From Morella rubra (lineage: Eukaryota; Streptophyta; Magnoliopsida; Fagales; Myricaceae): a stretch of DNA of 64,000 nt. Made by a program: the position numbers and the translations under genes. The notes under the pieces are model-generated. The model searched no databases and was not told the origin of the DNA. It was given only the letters and a program-made list of their open reading frames with translations. This document shows, piece after piece, positions 11,698 to 23,661 of this stretch (the first letter of the stretch is position 1; the number at the start of each line of letters is the position of its first letter). The stretch lies in contig CM025852.1 of NCBI GenBank assembly GCA_003952965.2, positions 25,084,574-25,148,573 on the forward strand, read 5' to 3'.

Positions 11698-12285
11698 AAA
11701 TTGCGACTTATAACCGTCTTCTCATGCTATGTGATTATTAGGGGAAAAAGAATTGGATGTTTGTAGGTATATTTGGCAACACAAAATTCTCTGGTTTTTA
11801 GAAAAAAATTTATATTAAACTTCTCTCAAAATCTGAAAATTTTGATGAATAAAATTTATTTTTTATTTTTAAAGTCTCCATCCAATTAAACTCATTTACC
11901 AAATATTAAAAAATATCATCAATTCATCATGTTTAAACTTTTTCACAAACCTCAATAAAACTCAATTAGAAAAAAATTTATCTACTCATTTTATTTATGT
12001 TTTTTTACATATAATTTTTTCACAAACTCTAATACCAAATTAAAAAAAAAAAAACTTTATCAAATCATCTCTCTTCATATTTTTTTTACAAATTACAATA
12101 AAATCTACACTAACTCTAATAACAAAATTAATAGGCATCCAAAACAAGTTCTGAAATGTAAAATTTTTTAACATGTCAAACATTAGCTAGTTAAGTCTAG
12201 GGCCAATTTGCAGTCCATTTTGACTATTGAACTGTTCATAAATTTCTGCAAAATGAGTAGCAGCATAATCTCTATAAATAAATAA
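11698..12285. repeat. Direct repeat, partner at about 14,262-14,885
   Basis: The motif gaattggatgtttgtaggta and several hundred following bases (through the cattagctagttaagtctag motif and gcataatc) recur in the same order at 14,262-14,885, with moderate divergence. In addition, 11,322-11,440 (motif cacaacattgtgttctgtc) recurs at 12,287-12,410. Together they show that the spacer grew by local duplication. Confidence 0.75.
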
Positions 12286-12681
12286 GAAAAAGTCTCACAA
12301 CATTGTGTTCTGTCGGATTCAATAGTTGTAACATTTAAATATTTTTCTCAAAAGCGCGGAAAGTCACTTTTTAGGCTTTTTCTCAATTGGAATACTGACT
12401 TGCTTAGAAAAAGAAAAAGAAAAGAATACTGCCTTAATCATCTTTTTGTCCACTCAATTCTTTATCTTGATTAGAAATGTTTGGGTCTCAGAATGGTGAT
12501 CTCAAAATTTTAATTTAATAAAATAATTATAAAAAAATTTCCCTTCCTATCAAATTATCTATTTCAATTATAATAAAAAATTCACTTCAATAATCACTCC
12601 TTAATTTTTCACTGCTGCCCACTATTTTAATTTGTAAAGTGCAAACAGCACATAATCCACTGTGCGAATATTTGGCCATGA

Positions 12682-14206
12682 GGCTTGTTTAGTTGTGGGT
12701 TCAGGTCTTCGTTCAGGGTCTAGGTTCTAGTTCTAGTTCTAGTTCTATGAGTTGGACCCTAGCTGAACTTCGCCTACTGCGCACCTGCCACAATGCTCTC
12801 ACTTGGCACGCTCAAACTCTCACCCAACATCTTCATTAAATGTGCTGACAGGGTCTGACAATGCGTACAACTTTCTATCAAATCTTCAATATTTGAATAG
12901 TCACGTTTAGGGAATTTCTTCTTCTTTTTCCAAAAGTTAACAATACTCGTTGTGCATAGAAAATATCGGGAGAAGAATAAATCATAGATGAAAACGATTC
13001 TAAAATGGCTCTAAGATGGCTAAGAGAAGAATAACGCTTTGAGACAACTAGTACAATTATGTTGAATCACTGCAAGTGATCTTCTATGCCGTTGGAATTA
13101 AAAGTTACGGAAAAGTATTCAGGAAGCAAATGCATAAATGCTGTAGGAGGAGGAGTTCTCATTGGTCTGTATGCCAAACTGCCACACTTCCAACCACAAG
13201 TAGCAGAAAACTTATTGTTCAAACGAATGTATTTGGAAAAGGTGGAAAAGGATCTCATGGGACCATAATTGAGCCCTATCCAGTGTCAATCGAAGTAACA
13301 AAGAAGGCATTGATTTCATGCACAAGAATGCAACAAATTTTTGGAGGTGAAGGATTCCTTACAAGGAAGTACTCATGCCTTTCTGGGACTTTCACCCTTT
13401 CCCCTAACAAGTGGTACTAACAACACTTGCTTTGGTTGATGGCGACAATGCATTGATGTGCAACTGATATTTCCAACAATAAGAAGGTCGGGATCGATAT
13501 ATATATAAAATGCAACTTTTGTGAGCACTGAGTGGTCAGAACAAAAACCAAATTTGATGACCACATCTTTCACAGCCATCGACATGTCACGTACACCAAA
13601 CAATTAAACAAATAGACCTATTTTTTTTAAACAATTGAACAAAACAAAGTAGATACATACAGCTCGCGAGCATTCAGTACCTCACGCAGGGCTCGGGCGA
13701 ATGCCCATTAACCCATTCTAGGAAGTGGGCATGTCGCTGCCTCGCGTAGGACCTTGCTGGGGTGGCTTGCGATTGCCAATTGTCCCATTATTGGAAGTGG
13801 GCAGCTGGCTCGCCCGTTCGAAACCTTGCGCGTGGAGGTGCGAATGCCCACTATCTCATTTTGAGAAATCGGCAGCCATGGACGGTAGGGCAGTGAAGGT
13901 AGAACAAGGAGAGGGAGTTTGGATTGTAGGCTTCCTGTTGAAGAGTAACGACAGCATAGTCGTTTTGGACACCTGAAAATACTTGTCTTGATATCCTGTA
14001 AAATGGTCAGAGAGTGAATTTTGATGCACGAATTTCTAGGTAGCAGTTAGACGTTGGATAACTTTTTAAGAAAGCTATGCCAATTAGCAAGTGACGTGAG
14101 TGTGTCACAATAACCTTGAACCAAGTTAAACATTAGTTATGGTTATTAAGTTCAACTCATGGTTTGAATCCCAAAATCAGGATCTAAACCCACAACTAAA
14201 CAAGCC
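12682..14206. mobile_element. Possible 1.5-kb DNA element with 20-bp terminal inverted repeats
   Basis: GGCTTGTTTAGTTGTGGGTT at 12,682 is matched in inverse orientation by the sequence ending at 14,206, and similarity weakens further inward. No target duplication is obvious, and no transposase frame is recognisable inside. It contains the tandem GC-rich repeats at 13,692-13,880 and a hexamer run (ttctag)n near 12,726. Confidence 0.6.
13692..13880. repeat. GC-rich tandem repeat, about 75-bp unit, about 2.5 copies
   Basis: The core gcgaatgcccatt, then cccatt, then ggaagtgggca is repeated with drift starting near 13,692, 13,768 and 13,839. The base composition is far more GC-rich than the surroundings. 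It lies inside the candidate element 12,682-14,206. Confidence 0.7.
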
Positions 14207-14965
14207 CTTGGTTTGTCTTTTCTTCTATATAATCTTTTTTTTTTCATTGCTTGACATAATTGTGACTTATAACTGTCTTCTTAGTCTCTGTGATTGTTAG
14301 GAAAAAAGAATTGGATGTTTGTAGGTATATTGGGCAACACAAATTTCTCTTGGTTTTTAGAAGAAAAAAAATTATATTTTCAAAAATTTCTCTCAAAATC
14401 TGAAAATTTTGATGAATAAATTTATTTTTTTATTTTTAAAGTCTCCATCCAATCATTCAAAATCCAATTAAACTCATTTACCCAATATTTAAAAATATCA
14501 TCAATTCATATGTTTTAAGCTTTTTCACAAACTTCAATAAAACTTAATTAGAAAAAATTCTATCTACTCATTCTATTTATGTTTTTTTTACATATACTTT
14601 TTTCACAAACTCTAATACCGAATTAAAATAAAAATTATCAAATCATCTTTCTTCATATTTTTTTTACAAATTCCAATTAAATCTACACTTAACTCTAATA
14701 ACAAAAATTACTTAGGCATCCAACACAAGTTCTGAAATGTAAAATTTTTTAACATGTTAAACATTAGCTAGTTAAGTCTAGGGTCAATTTGCAGTCCTTG
14801 CCTCTCTTGAAATTACAGCATGTAATTTTGACTATTGAATTGTTCATAAATTTCTGCAAAATTAGAAGCAGCATAATCACTGTAAATAAATAAGAAGCAC
14901 AGTTTCAAATATTCATTTCCTCACCTATAACTCCATCTTTTATTCGTTTAGCAGATCAAATGGCA

Positions 14966-15065
14966 GCATATATATAATCTGCAAAGTCATGCCAAACTTA
15001 TCTTCCATATTCATTTCCTCACGTTTTATAACTCCATCTTCGTTAAGCAGCTTCCAGTCAAAAGG
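14966..15065 (-). pseudogene. CYP76 exon-2 fragment (relic of a third P450 copy)
   Basis: On the minus strand, 15,064 down to about 14,976 translates to FDWKLLNEDGV followed by NMEDKFGMTLQ. These align with FDWKLEDGV and NMEDKFALTLQ near the C-terminus of the two intact P450s. Only about 30 codons remain, there is an insertion relative to the intact genes, and no haem loop. A second short echo of the same motif lies at about 14,910-14,945. The divergence is clearly older than the split between the two intact copies. Confidence 0.75.
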
Positions 15066-16322
15066 CAATCAGGTGCAACTCTTAAACCTGAAATCTATTG
15101 AGTGATCAGAGATTCACGCAATAGATTGTGTTAAACAAAGGTTTTCATGAGAGAGCTGACTCAAGATAACATAGACAAGTTGATTTAGATTATATTATAT
15201 GGATCAAATCAAGATGTTCAATCAATATTATTTGATCATGTGAGTTTACCTAATCCATATGTTTCACATAAACAAGCTATTTAATATTCTTCAGCACCGT
15301 AAAGGTACTAAGAAAACTTAAATTTCTCTCTCCTTCAAACTATGGATTTGTGACTTTTGTAAAAAGACAAATTTTAAAAAATCAGAACAAAAAGAAAAGC
15401 CAAACAACTTTTTTTAAAATAAGGGGAAAAGTCATTTTGAGTCAATTAACTACTAATGCAATTTTAAATAAAGGTCTAAACTACTTTGACATATTGAGCC
15501 CACGAATTATCAAACTTCATCAATTTGTGTCTCTAAAAATAATCAAATGATTAAACTTTTGCCACGTGTGTTGTGAATGAGCCACGTGACACGATTTTGA
15601 CCATTATATTTTGTTTCAGGGCGTAATTTAATTGATTGTGGAAGTTAGAATATTCAATGCGTCAAGATTGGTAGTTTAGATTTTAGACCCTTTTTTGATA
15701 TTGGTAGTTAGAAGGCTCAAAATGATAGTTAGAGGGTTCAGAGTGACTTTTTCTCTAAAAATAATGATAATTTTGTCTTTCCTAATCTAAGAAGGTAGAT
15801 ATGTACAAAGAGCATGATTCAATTTTTGTCCAACTCTGATTCAATTTAACGAAAATTATATATCTATAGTGTAATTTGACAACAATCCGTAGCTCAAGAG
15901 TGAAATGTTTTAAAGTGTGAATAACTCTATAGTTTAAGATGAAAAAATATATTTAACTCAAAGAAAAATCACAAACGTTGCTTCGATTTGAAGTAATACG
16001 CAGCCTACTTTTGCTTAGGGATAATAATTTGCTGCCCACTGTTAGTAATATTGAACAAATTAAAGTTTATTGTTCAAGGAGTTAGTCATAAGATTGTTTT
16101 ATGTCGTCTCGATCAAGGAGTTTCTTGTAGCTTTTATCCCCCAGCATATCCAGAGCTCGATATTTTTTTTTTCATGCAATAAGAAAAAAAGAAATTCAAT
16201 TTTTATTCAATAATACGCAGCCACAAGTAAAGGAAATAGAACAAAGGCAGTCCCCACATGGTTACAAAACAAAAAGGGACAGAGTCCCCCACAAACTGAC
16301 AGCTAGAATAAGTTAAACAGGT

Positions 16323-17928
16323 CTATACTGGAATAGGAATAGCTCTCGGAGGATAAGCCATCTGTAAAGTTAAGGCAAACTTATCTTCCATATTTAGTTC
16401 CTCACTTTTAACCCCATCTTCAAGCTTCCAATCGAAGTTGTGGATAAGTGAACCTAACATCAAGTGCAGCATTCGTATTGCCAATGGCAAACCGGGACAT
16501 ATTCTTCTTCCACCGCCAAACGGTATAAGCTCAAAGTTCCGGCCTCTGACATCAATTTCCGAATCCAAGAACCTCTCTGGAAGAAAAAAGTTGGCATTGT
16601 CCCATAAGTTCGTGTCTCGGCCTATTGCCCATGCGTTCACTAGCACCTGGGCACCCTTTGGGATAACGTAGCCGTTGATTTCAACATCTGTTTCAGCTTT
16701 CCTGGGGAGTAAAAATGGGACTGCCGGGTGCAACCGGAACGTTTCTTTGACTATTGCTTGTAGGTAAGGTAACCGAGCAATATCAGATTCCTCAACTGCG
16801 TTGCCTTTGCCAATTACTCGCTCCAGCTCTTCTTTGGCTTTTGACAATGCATTTGGGTTGTGGAGTAGCTCTGCCATGGCCCATTCAAGTGTGGCGGAAG
16901 TTGTGTCAGTGCCTGCAACAAATAGGTCCTAATCCGCAGAGACAAAAGTCAGAGTATTCTACAGCTCACAAACCATATTGATCAAAATCAAAGGAAACAA
17001 TTAATACCTAGAATAATAGTGAATAAGAAGTCATTACCAGGAACAATCGTTCTAGTTTAGCTTTATCCATCTCCTCACTGTCCTTTTCGCTGATGTCGAG
17101 AAGCGTATTTAACATATCACCGTTCGTAACAGAGCCAGATAATTTTCTCAACTGCAACCGTTGGCTAATCATGCGGTCAAAGACTCCTAAGAACTTCCCG
17201 AAGTGAATACTCATGCGCTGCCGTATTCCTTGGGGATCGATCACCTTAAGCATAGGAAAAAAATCTGCCAAGTTGGGTTTCCCGGCCTCTTGCACGATAT
17301 TCCACGCAATCTCCTTGAACTCTCTAGCTGTGTCGGAGTTCGGGTGGGCCAAATCAACTGAAAAAATGGTGTTCGATAGCAGATTTAGCGTAGTCTTGAA
17401 AGCCGCTCTGCCAATATTTACTGCCTCGCCGGTCAGGCTGCTTTGACGTGTTTCGGCAAGGAGCTCTTGCACTTTCTTGCGCCGGATGTCTTTGTTGGCA
17501 TCGAGGACTTTGCTGGCGAATAGATGGCCATTGCATATTTTGCGCAGGTTTCTCCACTGAGTTGAAACGGGTATCCATGGCATGCCGAGCTCGTCATGCT
17601 TGAGAGCTCGGATTGCGTCCGGGATACTTCGGTTACACAAGTACTGGTCATGCGTCTGGAGGACTTCTTTTGCCGTGTGTGCTGAAGAAATGATTATGGT
17701 GGTCACTTGTCCCAGCTTTAGGCTCATAATGGGGCCATGAACCTTGGCAAGCTTGTCTAGGGACTTGTGCGGCTTCACGCCGAGATCTAAGAGGTTCCCA
17801 ATGACTGGTAAAGGTTTTGGACCTGGCGGAAGCTTTCTGTGGATCGAATTGCCACTTGGGATTCTCCGAAAGGCTTGGACTAAGATCCAGGAGAGGCAGA
17901 GACATACTGCACCGGTCAAGAAATCCAT
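16323..17928 (-). CDS. Cytochrome P450, CYP76 family (copy 2)
   Basis: Exon 1 is 17,928-17,038 and exon 2 is 16,928-16,323, with a 109-bp intron, giving 498 residues. The architecture is the same as copy 1: membrane anchor, PPGP at 34-37, AGTDTT at 302-307, ExxR at 359-362, PERF at 414-417 and haem Cys at 441. By eye it differs from copy 1 at ten residues, among them F40L, D to H in the DLA(D/H)PN segment, M to V, and P to S in RKL(P/S)GS. None lie in the haem loop or I-helix motif. Its upstream region is continuous, without the transposon seen in copy 1, so this copy probably keeps the ancestral promoter. It is head to head with the intact NUDX14 gene. The CYP76 family call is firm; subfamily and substrate are unknown. 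Confidence 0.93.
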
Positions 17929-18145
17929 CTCTCCCTAACTCGACTCTGATCGCAGAGAGAAAGCAGCAAGTTAAAGGAAAAGCAAAAGCAGAGTACCTAC
18001 TCTTCCTCTCCAAATAGAAGGAAAAGAAAACTTGAGCACGCCACCTCATGTTTAGAGGGGACCTTTCCTTGCTGTATTTTACTTTGTAGTCAGCCTAGAA
18101 GCAGGTGATTGTTGATTTTAAAGATCACGACAACCTAAATCCAGG

Positions 18146-18912
18146 AGCATGTTCGTGTCCTTGAAAACGCCTGAATTTGAATCTTGCAATTGATCATGTT
18201 CGGCAAACAAAGAATTCAGCCTAAAAAATGGTCAATTTTGCCCTGGACAAAAATCAATTAAATGACCAAACTATCCTCCAGTAAAACGTGAAGAGCAGAA
18301 AAATAAAAGGGTAAAATGGAGTTATGAAAAACATGTGGCCCCCACACGTCAGGTCATTAAATACTCAAATAAGTGAATGGACAAAATACCCCCAACTAAT
18401 TTACGCATGTTGGTTATTTAGTTGAGGGCGATATAGTCATTTTGTCCCTGCCGCAATTTTCCCCCCTGCCAGACCTGCGCCTGTCCCTGCCATACCTGCC
18501 GCTTGTCAATAAGTGCGTCTTCTCTTCTTCTCCTTTTATTTTTATTTTTTTTTGCTTGTCAGTAGCGTGAAGTGAATCGCGCTTCTTCTCCTCCTCATTT
18601 TTTTTTTTTTTAACCGCATTAATAGTTTGTCTTTTCTTTTTTTTTTTTAATACTTTCAAATATTTATATTATAATAAAAAATAAAAACGAAATTCGAAAT
18701 TATAATAAATATTATAAATAAACAATATTATTTTATATTTTACCTTTTTCACTTCTCCTAATAAAAATTATCTACAAACATCAACCTTAAAAATCATCAT
18801 TACTTTTTTTACATCTTAACAAATTCTACACAAACACCAATACAACTCCAACGTCACCTAAAAATTCTCAAAACACTTCAAATCTTAAAAATTTTCAGAA
18901 CACGAACATGAC
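18146..18912. mobile_element. 767-bp insertion with short inverted ends in the unit 2 spacer
   Basis: The insertion interrupts the repeat block that is continuous in unit 1 near 8810. The 5-bp sequence CCAGG is present on both sides (18,141-18,145 and 18,913-18,917). The inner ends share an inverted 11-mer, CATGTTCGTGT. The interior is AT-rich with poly-T tracts and no recognisable coding sequence. Type unassigned. Confidence 0.65.
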
Positions 18913-19581
18913 CCAGGTGATCGTCGATCTGGAAGTAGTTCCCGAAGAGATCCGGATCCTCTCCAGGATATTAGTTCTGAAGAATCGTAAGATTTTTAAA
19001 ATTTTTATAATATTATAAATATTTGAAGTTTTATATATATTTTTTTTTTTGTAAAAATTTGATAAATTTTTTTAAAGATATTTAATTCTTATTAAAATTT
19101 ATAAAAAAAAGTATATAGATATGATTTGAAGTAATTGTTTAATAAAAAGTACGAAGAAAATATTTTTAAAAATATTTAACTTTTTATTATAATTTGTATA
19201 AAAAAATTATTAAAAATTGTATAAAAGTTATTAATATTTACATATAAATTTTTGAGATTTTAAATATTTTTTTATACATTTTATTAAATTAAATTATAAT
19301 TTATAATACTTTTACGAAAAAACATGTCTCTACTAACGCAGAGGGGGCAATTTTTTAAACCCGCACGGGCCGCACCCTTCTAAAGTACTAAAAACAATTT
19401 TCCTTAAAAAATCCGATTTTCAGTTTTTTTTTTTTTTTCTATTCTAAGCCACTCTTAACGAAGTCTCTATCTTCAAACTTGTTTGGCCTGTATTTTTTTC
19501 CTTGGACTATTCTCTAAGTTCAAACTTTTTACATCTGTATTTGTTTTGGTTAGCAGTTTGGTAAAGATAAATGTTTGTTAT

Positions 19582-20467
19582 CAGTGGCGGAGTCAGGAAT
19601 TAATATGAAGAGAGGCCAACTTCGAAGAAAAAATAATAAGAAATTTTTTTTACTACGTAATGTAAAAAAATATCTTAGAATTAAAATATTGAAATTTAAG
19701 GATTAAAAACATTAAAAATATATTATATTGAAATACAATACCGTACTATTTGTTGAGACTATAAATGTACCAATATGATTGATCCTGTAGATGAGATGTA
19801 CCATATGTATGTCTCCCTTTGGTTGAGTGAACACATCATCAGATCTTGATCATCTACTTTGTCTAATTAGATAACACCATAAGCAATACACCGCATCTAA
19901 TCACTCATATTCTTTGAATCATGCCTCTAAAAAAGCCCTCATTCATTTTCCATATTGTTTCTTGGGAAAATCATGCCCAAGTAGTTGACAAGGACATTTT
20001 ATCAAATATTCCCTACGAACTTAATCTCTAATCCCGACATCACATTCTTCAATTAGTTTACTTAACTTTAGGTCAATAACAATATCATTCGGACTAAATA
20101 AAACTCTAGGTCTTTTCGAACTAGTAGTTGTCTCAGAAATATAAGTCACATTAGGACTATTAGACAATCCCGTTGATTTTTTTTTTATCAAAAACTTATC
20201 CATTATCTAAACAAAACAAAACAAAACAAAATTCATCAATATAATTTCACAAGTCACAACCTGAGGTCCTAATCACAATTTTACAATATAATCTTAATAT
20301 TCACAATTTTAATATAATTTTAAAATTATATATTAATAACATATCAAACATTATCTTGAATAATTACGAGTTAAGTTTTACAGGATTAAAAAAATAAAAA
20401 TAATAAAAAGTAAAAATTCAATGTCTTGCATTGGGGCCCCGGTTGGGCCCCCCTCCCTCCGCCTCTG
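19582..20467. mobile_element. Mutator-like MITE relative, about 886 bp
   Basis: It opens with CAGTGGCGGAGTCAGGA and closes with a C-rich tract ending CCGCCTCTG. The first 130 bp align with the element at 6987-7115. No target duplication could be confirmed. Unit 1 lacks it at the corresponding place, so it entered unit 2 after the duplication or was lost from unit 1. Confidence 0.6.
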
Positions 20468-20644
20468 TAAAATTGTTATATATCCTGAAAAAATACACAA
20501 CCGGTATAAATCATCCTCTTCCATAATAATTCACTATAAATGTCCCTCGTTATTATCGCTAACCAATTGTTTTAGTATGCCCTACTAATGGGACGTTAGG
20601 GTTGATCATTTTTGTTTCGATTACTATACCCTCCTCTGAACACA

Positions 20645-23600
20645 ATGATGCTACAGGCTTCTACGCCTCTCCACGCGCTCTCCAGGTGGCTTTCGCTTTC
20701 CTCTTCCCTCACTCTGCTTCGCACTGAGCGGACTAGATCCCTCTCTCGCAAAATGTCGGCCGAGGCCGCCCCCCTTACTCACTCCATCACCCTCCCGAGT
20801 CGACCTGGTGAACCCGTCCAGATCGTCGCCTCACCTGGCGTCTCCGATTCCGAGTTCAGGCGAGGGTTTTTTTTTTTTTCTGTCCCTCTTCTATAGAATT
20901 TTGCTTCTGTTATGATTCCGCTAATTCCGACTTCGTCTCTGATTGTTGGGAAGGAGTTTTAGGTAAAACTTGCTGTTCGGCAGAACATACGGGAATAGTT
21001 TTTCCATGCAAGCAAACCGAGCTTTATATAACGTCGTTTAGGTTGTTACCCATTGGCATTGCTTTTATTGGATAGCTGTTTGGGAGAGAATACAGGGAAT
21101 TCTGAGCGTGCACTTGGAATTTACGCCCATTTGAATCTCCGATAGTGAATGTATCGTACCTATAAGCAAAAGTAAATTTGGACCCATTTTTTATTTTAAA
21201 ACAAATAAAATCACTTTCTTAAAAAATGCGAATTTGGCACATTCAAAAGCGCTTTATGTGTCCAAAATGACTTTTCAGAGGAGTTCTTGCATATGGAGCT
21301 TACTTTACCGTGGGCTCTTCTTGTTACCTACACGGTTCCTAACGTTGCAGGTCTGCTATTAATTCCTCCTTGTTCAAGCAATGGTTAAAGAACTTGCAAA
21401 CTGAAAGTGGAATTCTAGCCAACAGTGCCATGTCACTAAAACGTGTGCTTATACAGGTAACTATCTCGTACATACATCGACATAAAGATGTTACGGATGT
21501 ATGTTCCTAATTTTCTAGAGATCTGTTGAATCATAATTTGAGATATGTTATTATTCCTTATGCTTTGGATACTCTACTAAGATACTGAATGGTCTCGCTA
21601 TTTTTTTCATATTAACTGTCGTAGTGAAGATCATGCACTGTATTTTATGGTTGAAGGGAGTCGATATGTTTGGAGAGCGAGTTGGGTTCCTCAAATTCAA
21701 AGCAGACATTCTCTACGAGGAAACAGGATATAAGGTATTGAAGAATCTCCATGCACTGGTTGTGAATCCAAATTCATCTAGATTCATTTTGCTCAAGTTA
21801 AAATATGAAACCTCTGAAGGCACGCAACGAATGTGTCGAATCAATTCTTTTTAATGAATTACGGATATTTGATCTTATGGACTAGCCGGAAGGTTCCAAG
21901 TTATAAACTTGGCTCTCCCTATAACTGAAAAGGCATATCATGCTATGAATCAAACTTGGGTTTGCTTCGTAGCACCACTGGTGCTTTGCTTACTCTAGCT
22001 GTTCCAAGAATATCTGGTAGTCCGGATATTTAACTGTTTTGTTGCCTCTTCCTTTATGCTACCTTCTTTTTGTTTCTGTCTGAACTATAATGTGCTTAGG
22101 TACCAGGTATTGTATTTGCTCGAGGGCCAGCTGTAGCCATACTGATCCTCTTAGAGTCAGAGGGAGAGACTTATGCTGTTCTTACTCAACAGGTTAGCTC
22201 TTGTTTTTTGTTTTTTCCTTTACGTTTCCCCTTTGATGTGCACTGGTCATTAATGAAGTTTTATACATGTCAGTAAAATCACAAGTATTAGTATAAATTA
22301 GGCATTGATGAAATATGATGACCACACTGCTCCTTAATCCAGACCTTATTGGAAGTTCTTCTATGTCTAAGGTTAGGGTCCCTATTGGGAGGCTTATTTT
22401 GGAATTGCCTGCTGGAATGTTGGATGATGAAAAGGGTGATTTTGTTGGCACGGCAGCTCGGGAGGTCTCTCTCTCTCTCTCTCAGAATAAATACGTTAGT
22501 ATATACAAGTGTGTGCATATGCATCTAACTAACTACTTTTTCATGTGCACATAATCTCTTACACCAGTTGTCCATTTTGTCACCATTGACTTTTTTTATA
22601 TGCCCCATTGACTTGTTAGTAGGTTTTTTATGTGTTTATTATTCGATCTTTTGATTATGACAGGTTGAGGAAGAGACTGGTATACACTTAAATCTAGAAG
22701 ACATGGTTGATCTCACGGCCTTACTGGAACCATCCACGGGATGCAGAGTCTTCCCTTCTCCCGTACGTTAGGGTTGTTTTTCTGGTCTACTTATGCACTG
22801 TTTCAGGTTTAGGTTCTAGGAATTAGTGCATGGAAAAACCAGCACTTTAACACTTAGTACTTAGGTTAGGTAAGAGTCGCCAAAAGTTTCATACTCAAAA
22901 GAAAATAAGTGTCATTCAAGGTTGAGACTATCAGGTATATACATACTTATGCAAATGAATTAAGCTTATTAGCGTTCCAAGTTCAAAATTCCAGGTGTCA
23001 TTGTGTAAGAGAAATAGTTAGCTAAGAGAAGTTGAATTTAGAAATGAATGCCTAGGAGGTCATCTGATTGGTGAGAAAAGGTCTGATATGAGTTCACAAC
23101 TAGTTGAATGGGGATAGTGCATTCATTCGTCAAGGAAAATCATGCAACTGCATCATGAATAGTTTGTGAGTTTCTGTGCCAAGAAATATAAACCAAAGAT
23201 GATTAGGAAAAGCATTAGGAGCATGTGGTTCAAGATAAATGTCATCTGCAGTGAAGCTGATTCCATTTGAACCGTTTCAAATTGGTTGAGATCAGTTGGA
23301 AACTGTTTGTTATATTGGTTCCGACTTCTGTACAAAAGAAAGGTAGTGTGGAGTAGGTATTCATTCAAACATATCCATTCTTGTTTTTTCCTTATGTAGT
23401 TCAGTTTGTCATTTTCCCTTGCTTTGCCATGGCTAGGGAGGGTGCGATGAAGAAATTAGCCTCTTTCTGTACAGAGGGTGCGTGGATAAACAAATCATAT
23501 TGCAACTTCAAGGAAGACAAGCAGGTCTTCGTGAACATGGTGAGCTGATTGAGGTCCGTGTTGTTCCCTATAAAAATCTCTGGCGAATGACAGCCGATTC

Positions 23601-23661
23601 AAAGGTTCTAATGGCCATTACTCTCTATGAAATGGCCAAGAGGGAAGGGCTACTCCCTTAA
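20645..23661 (+). CDS. NUDX14: ADP-sugar diphosphatase, Nudix hydrolase 14 (plastid)
   Basis: Seven exons: 20,645-20,859, 21,351-21,456, 21,657-21,734, 22,100-22,192, 22,372-22,464, 22,664-22,762 and 23,437-23,661. They give 302 residues, close to Arabidopsis NUDX14. The first 50 or so residues are Ser/Arg-rich and read as a plastid transit peptide. The Nudix box spans G179 to G201 (GMLDDEKGDFVG, then REVEEETG), with one residue more than the classical spacing between the Gly and the REV motif, as in NUDX14. The family hydrolyses ADP-glucose and ADP-ribose and affects the starch precursor pool. Intron 1 has a GC donor (AG then GCGAGG), the only way to keep frame; the pseudogene copy has it too. 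The start is the first of two adjacent ATGs; no upstream ATG extends the frame. Confidence 0.93.

Larger units (their letters stand above)
11040..15520. other. Gene-poor expansion inside unit 2
   Basis: This sequence has no counterpart in unit 1. It is AT-rich and built from local duplications and transposon remnants, which are listed separately. Open frames at 13,067-13,976 are short, on several frames, and match nothing I recognise. No intact gene is supported. Confidence 0.6.
10953..21969. repeat. Segmental duplication, unit 2 (CYP76 + intact NUDX14)
   Basis: Unit 2 starts with the same motif as unit 1 near 3626, and its homology to unit 1 ends in intron 3 of NUDX14. It is longer than unit 1 because about 4.5 kb was added between roughly 11,040 and 15,520, plus a 767-bp insertion at 18,146, an AT-rich segment at about 18,985-19,350 and an element at 19,582. 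It lacks the 2.46-kb transposon of unit 1. Confidence 0.82.

Noticed and set aside
13076-13420. 114-residue plus-strand frame in the unit 2 expansion
   Set aside because: Competing frames on both strands, no family resemblance, and it lies inside a candidate transposon.
20021-20203. 60-residue minus-strand frame in the element at 19,582
   Set aside because: Short, Lys/Ser-rich and without a transposase motif; not enough to call a gene.
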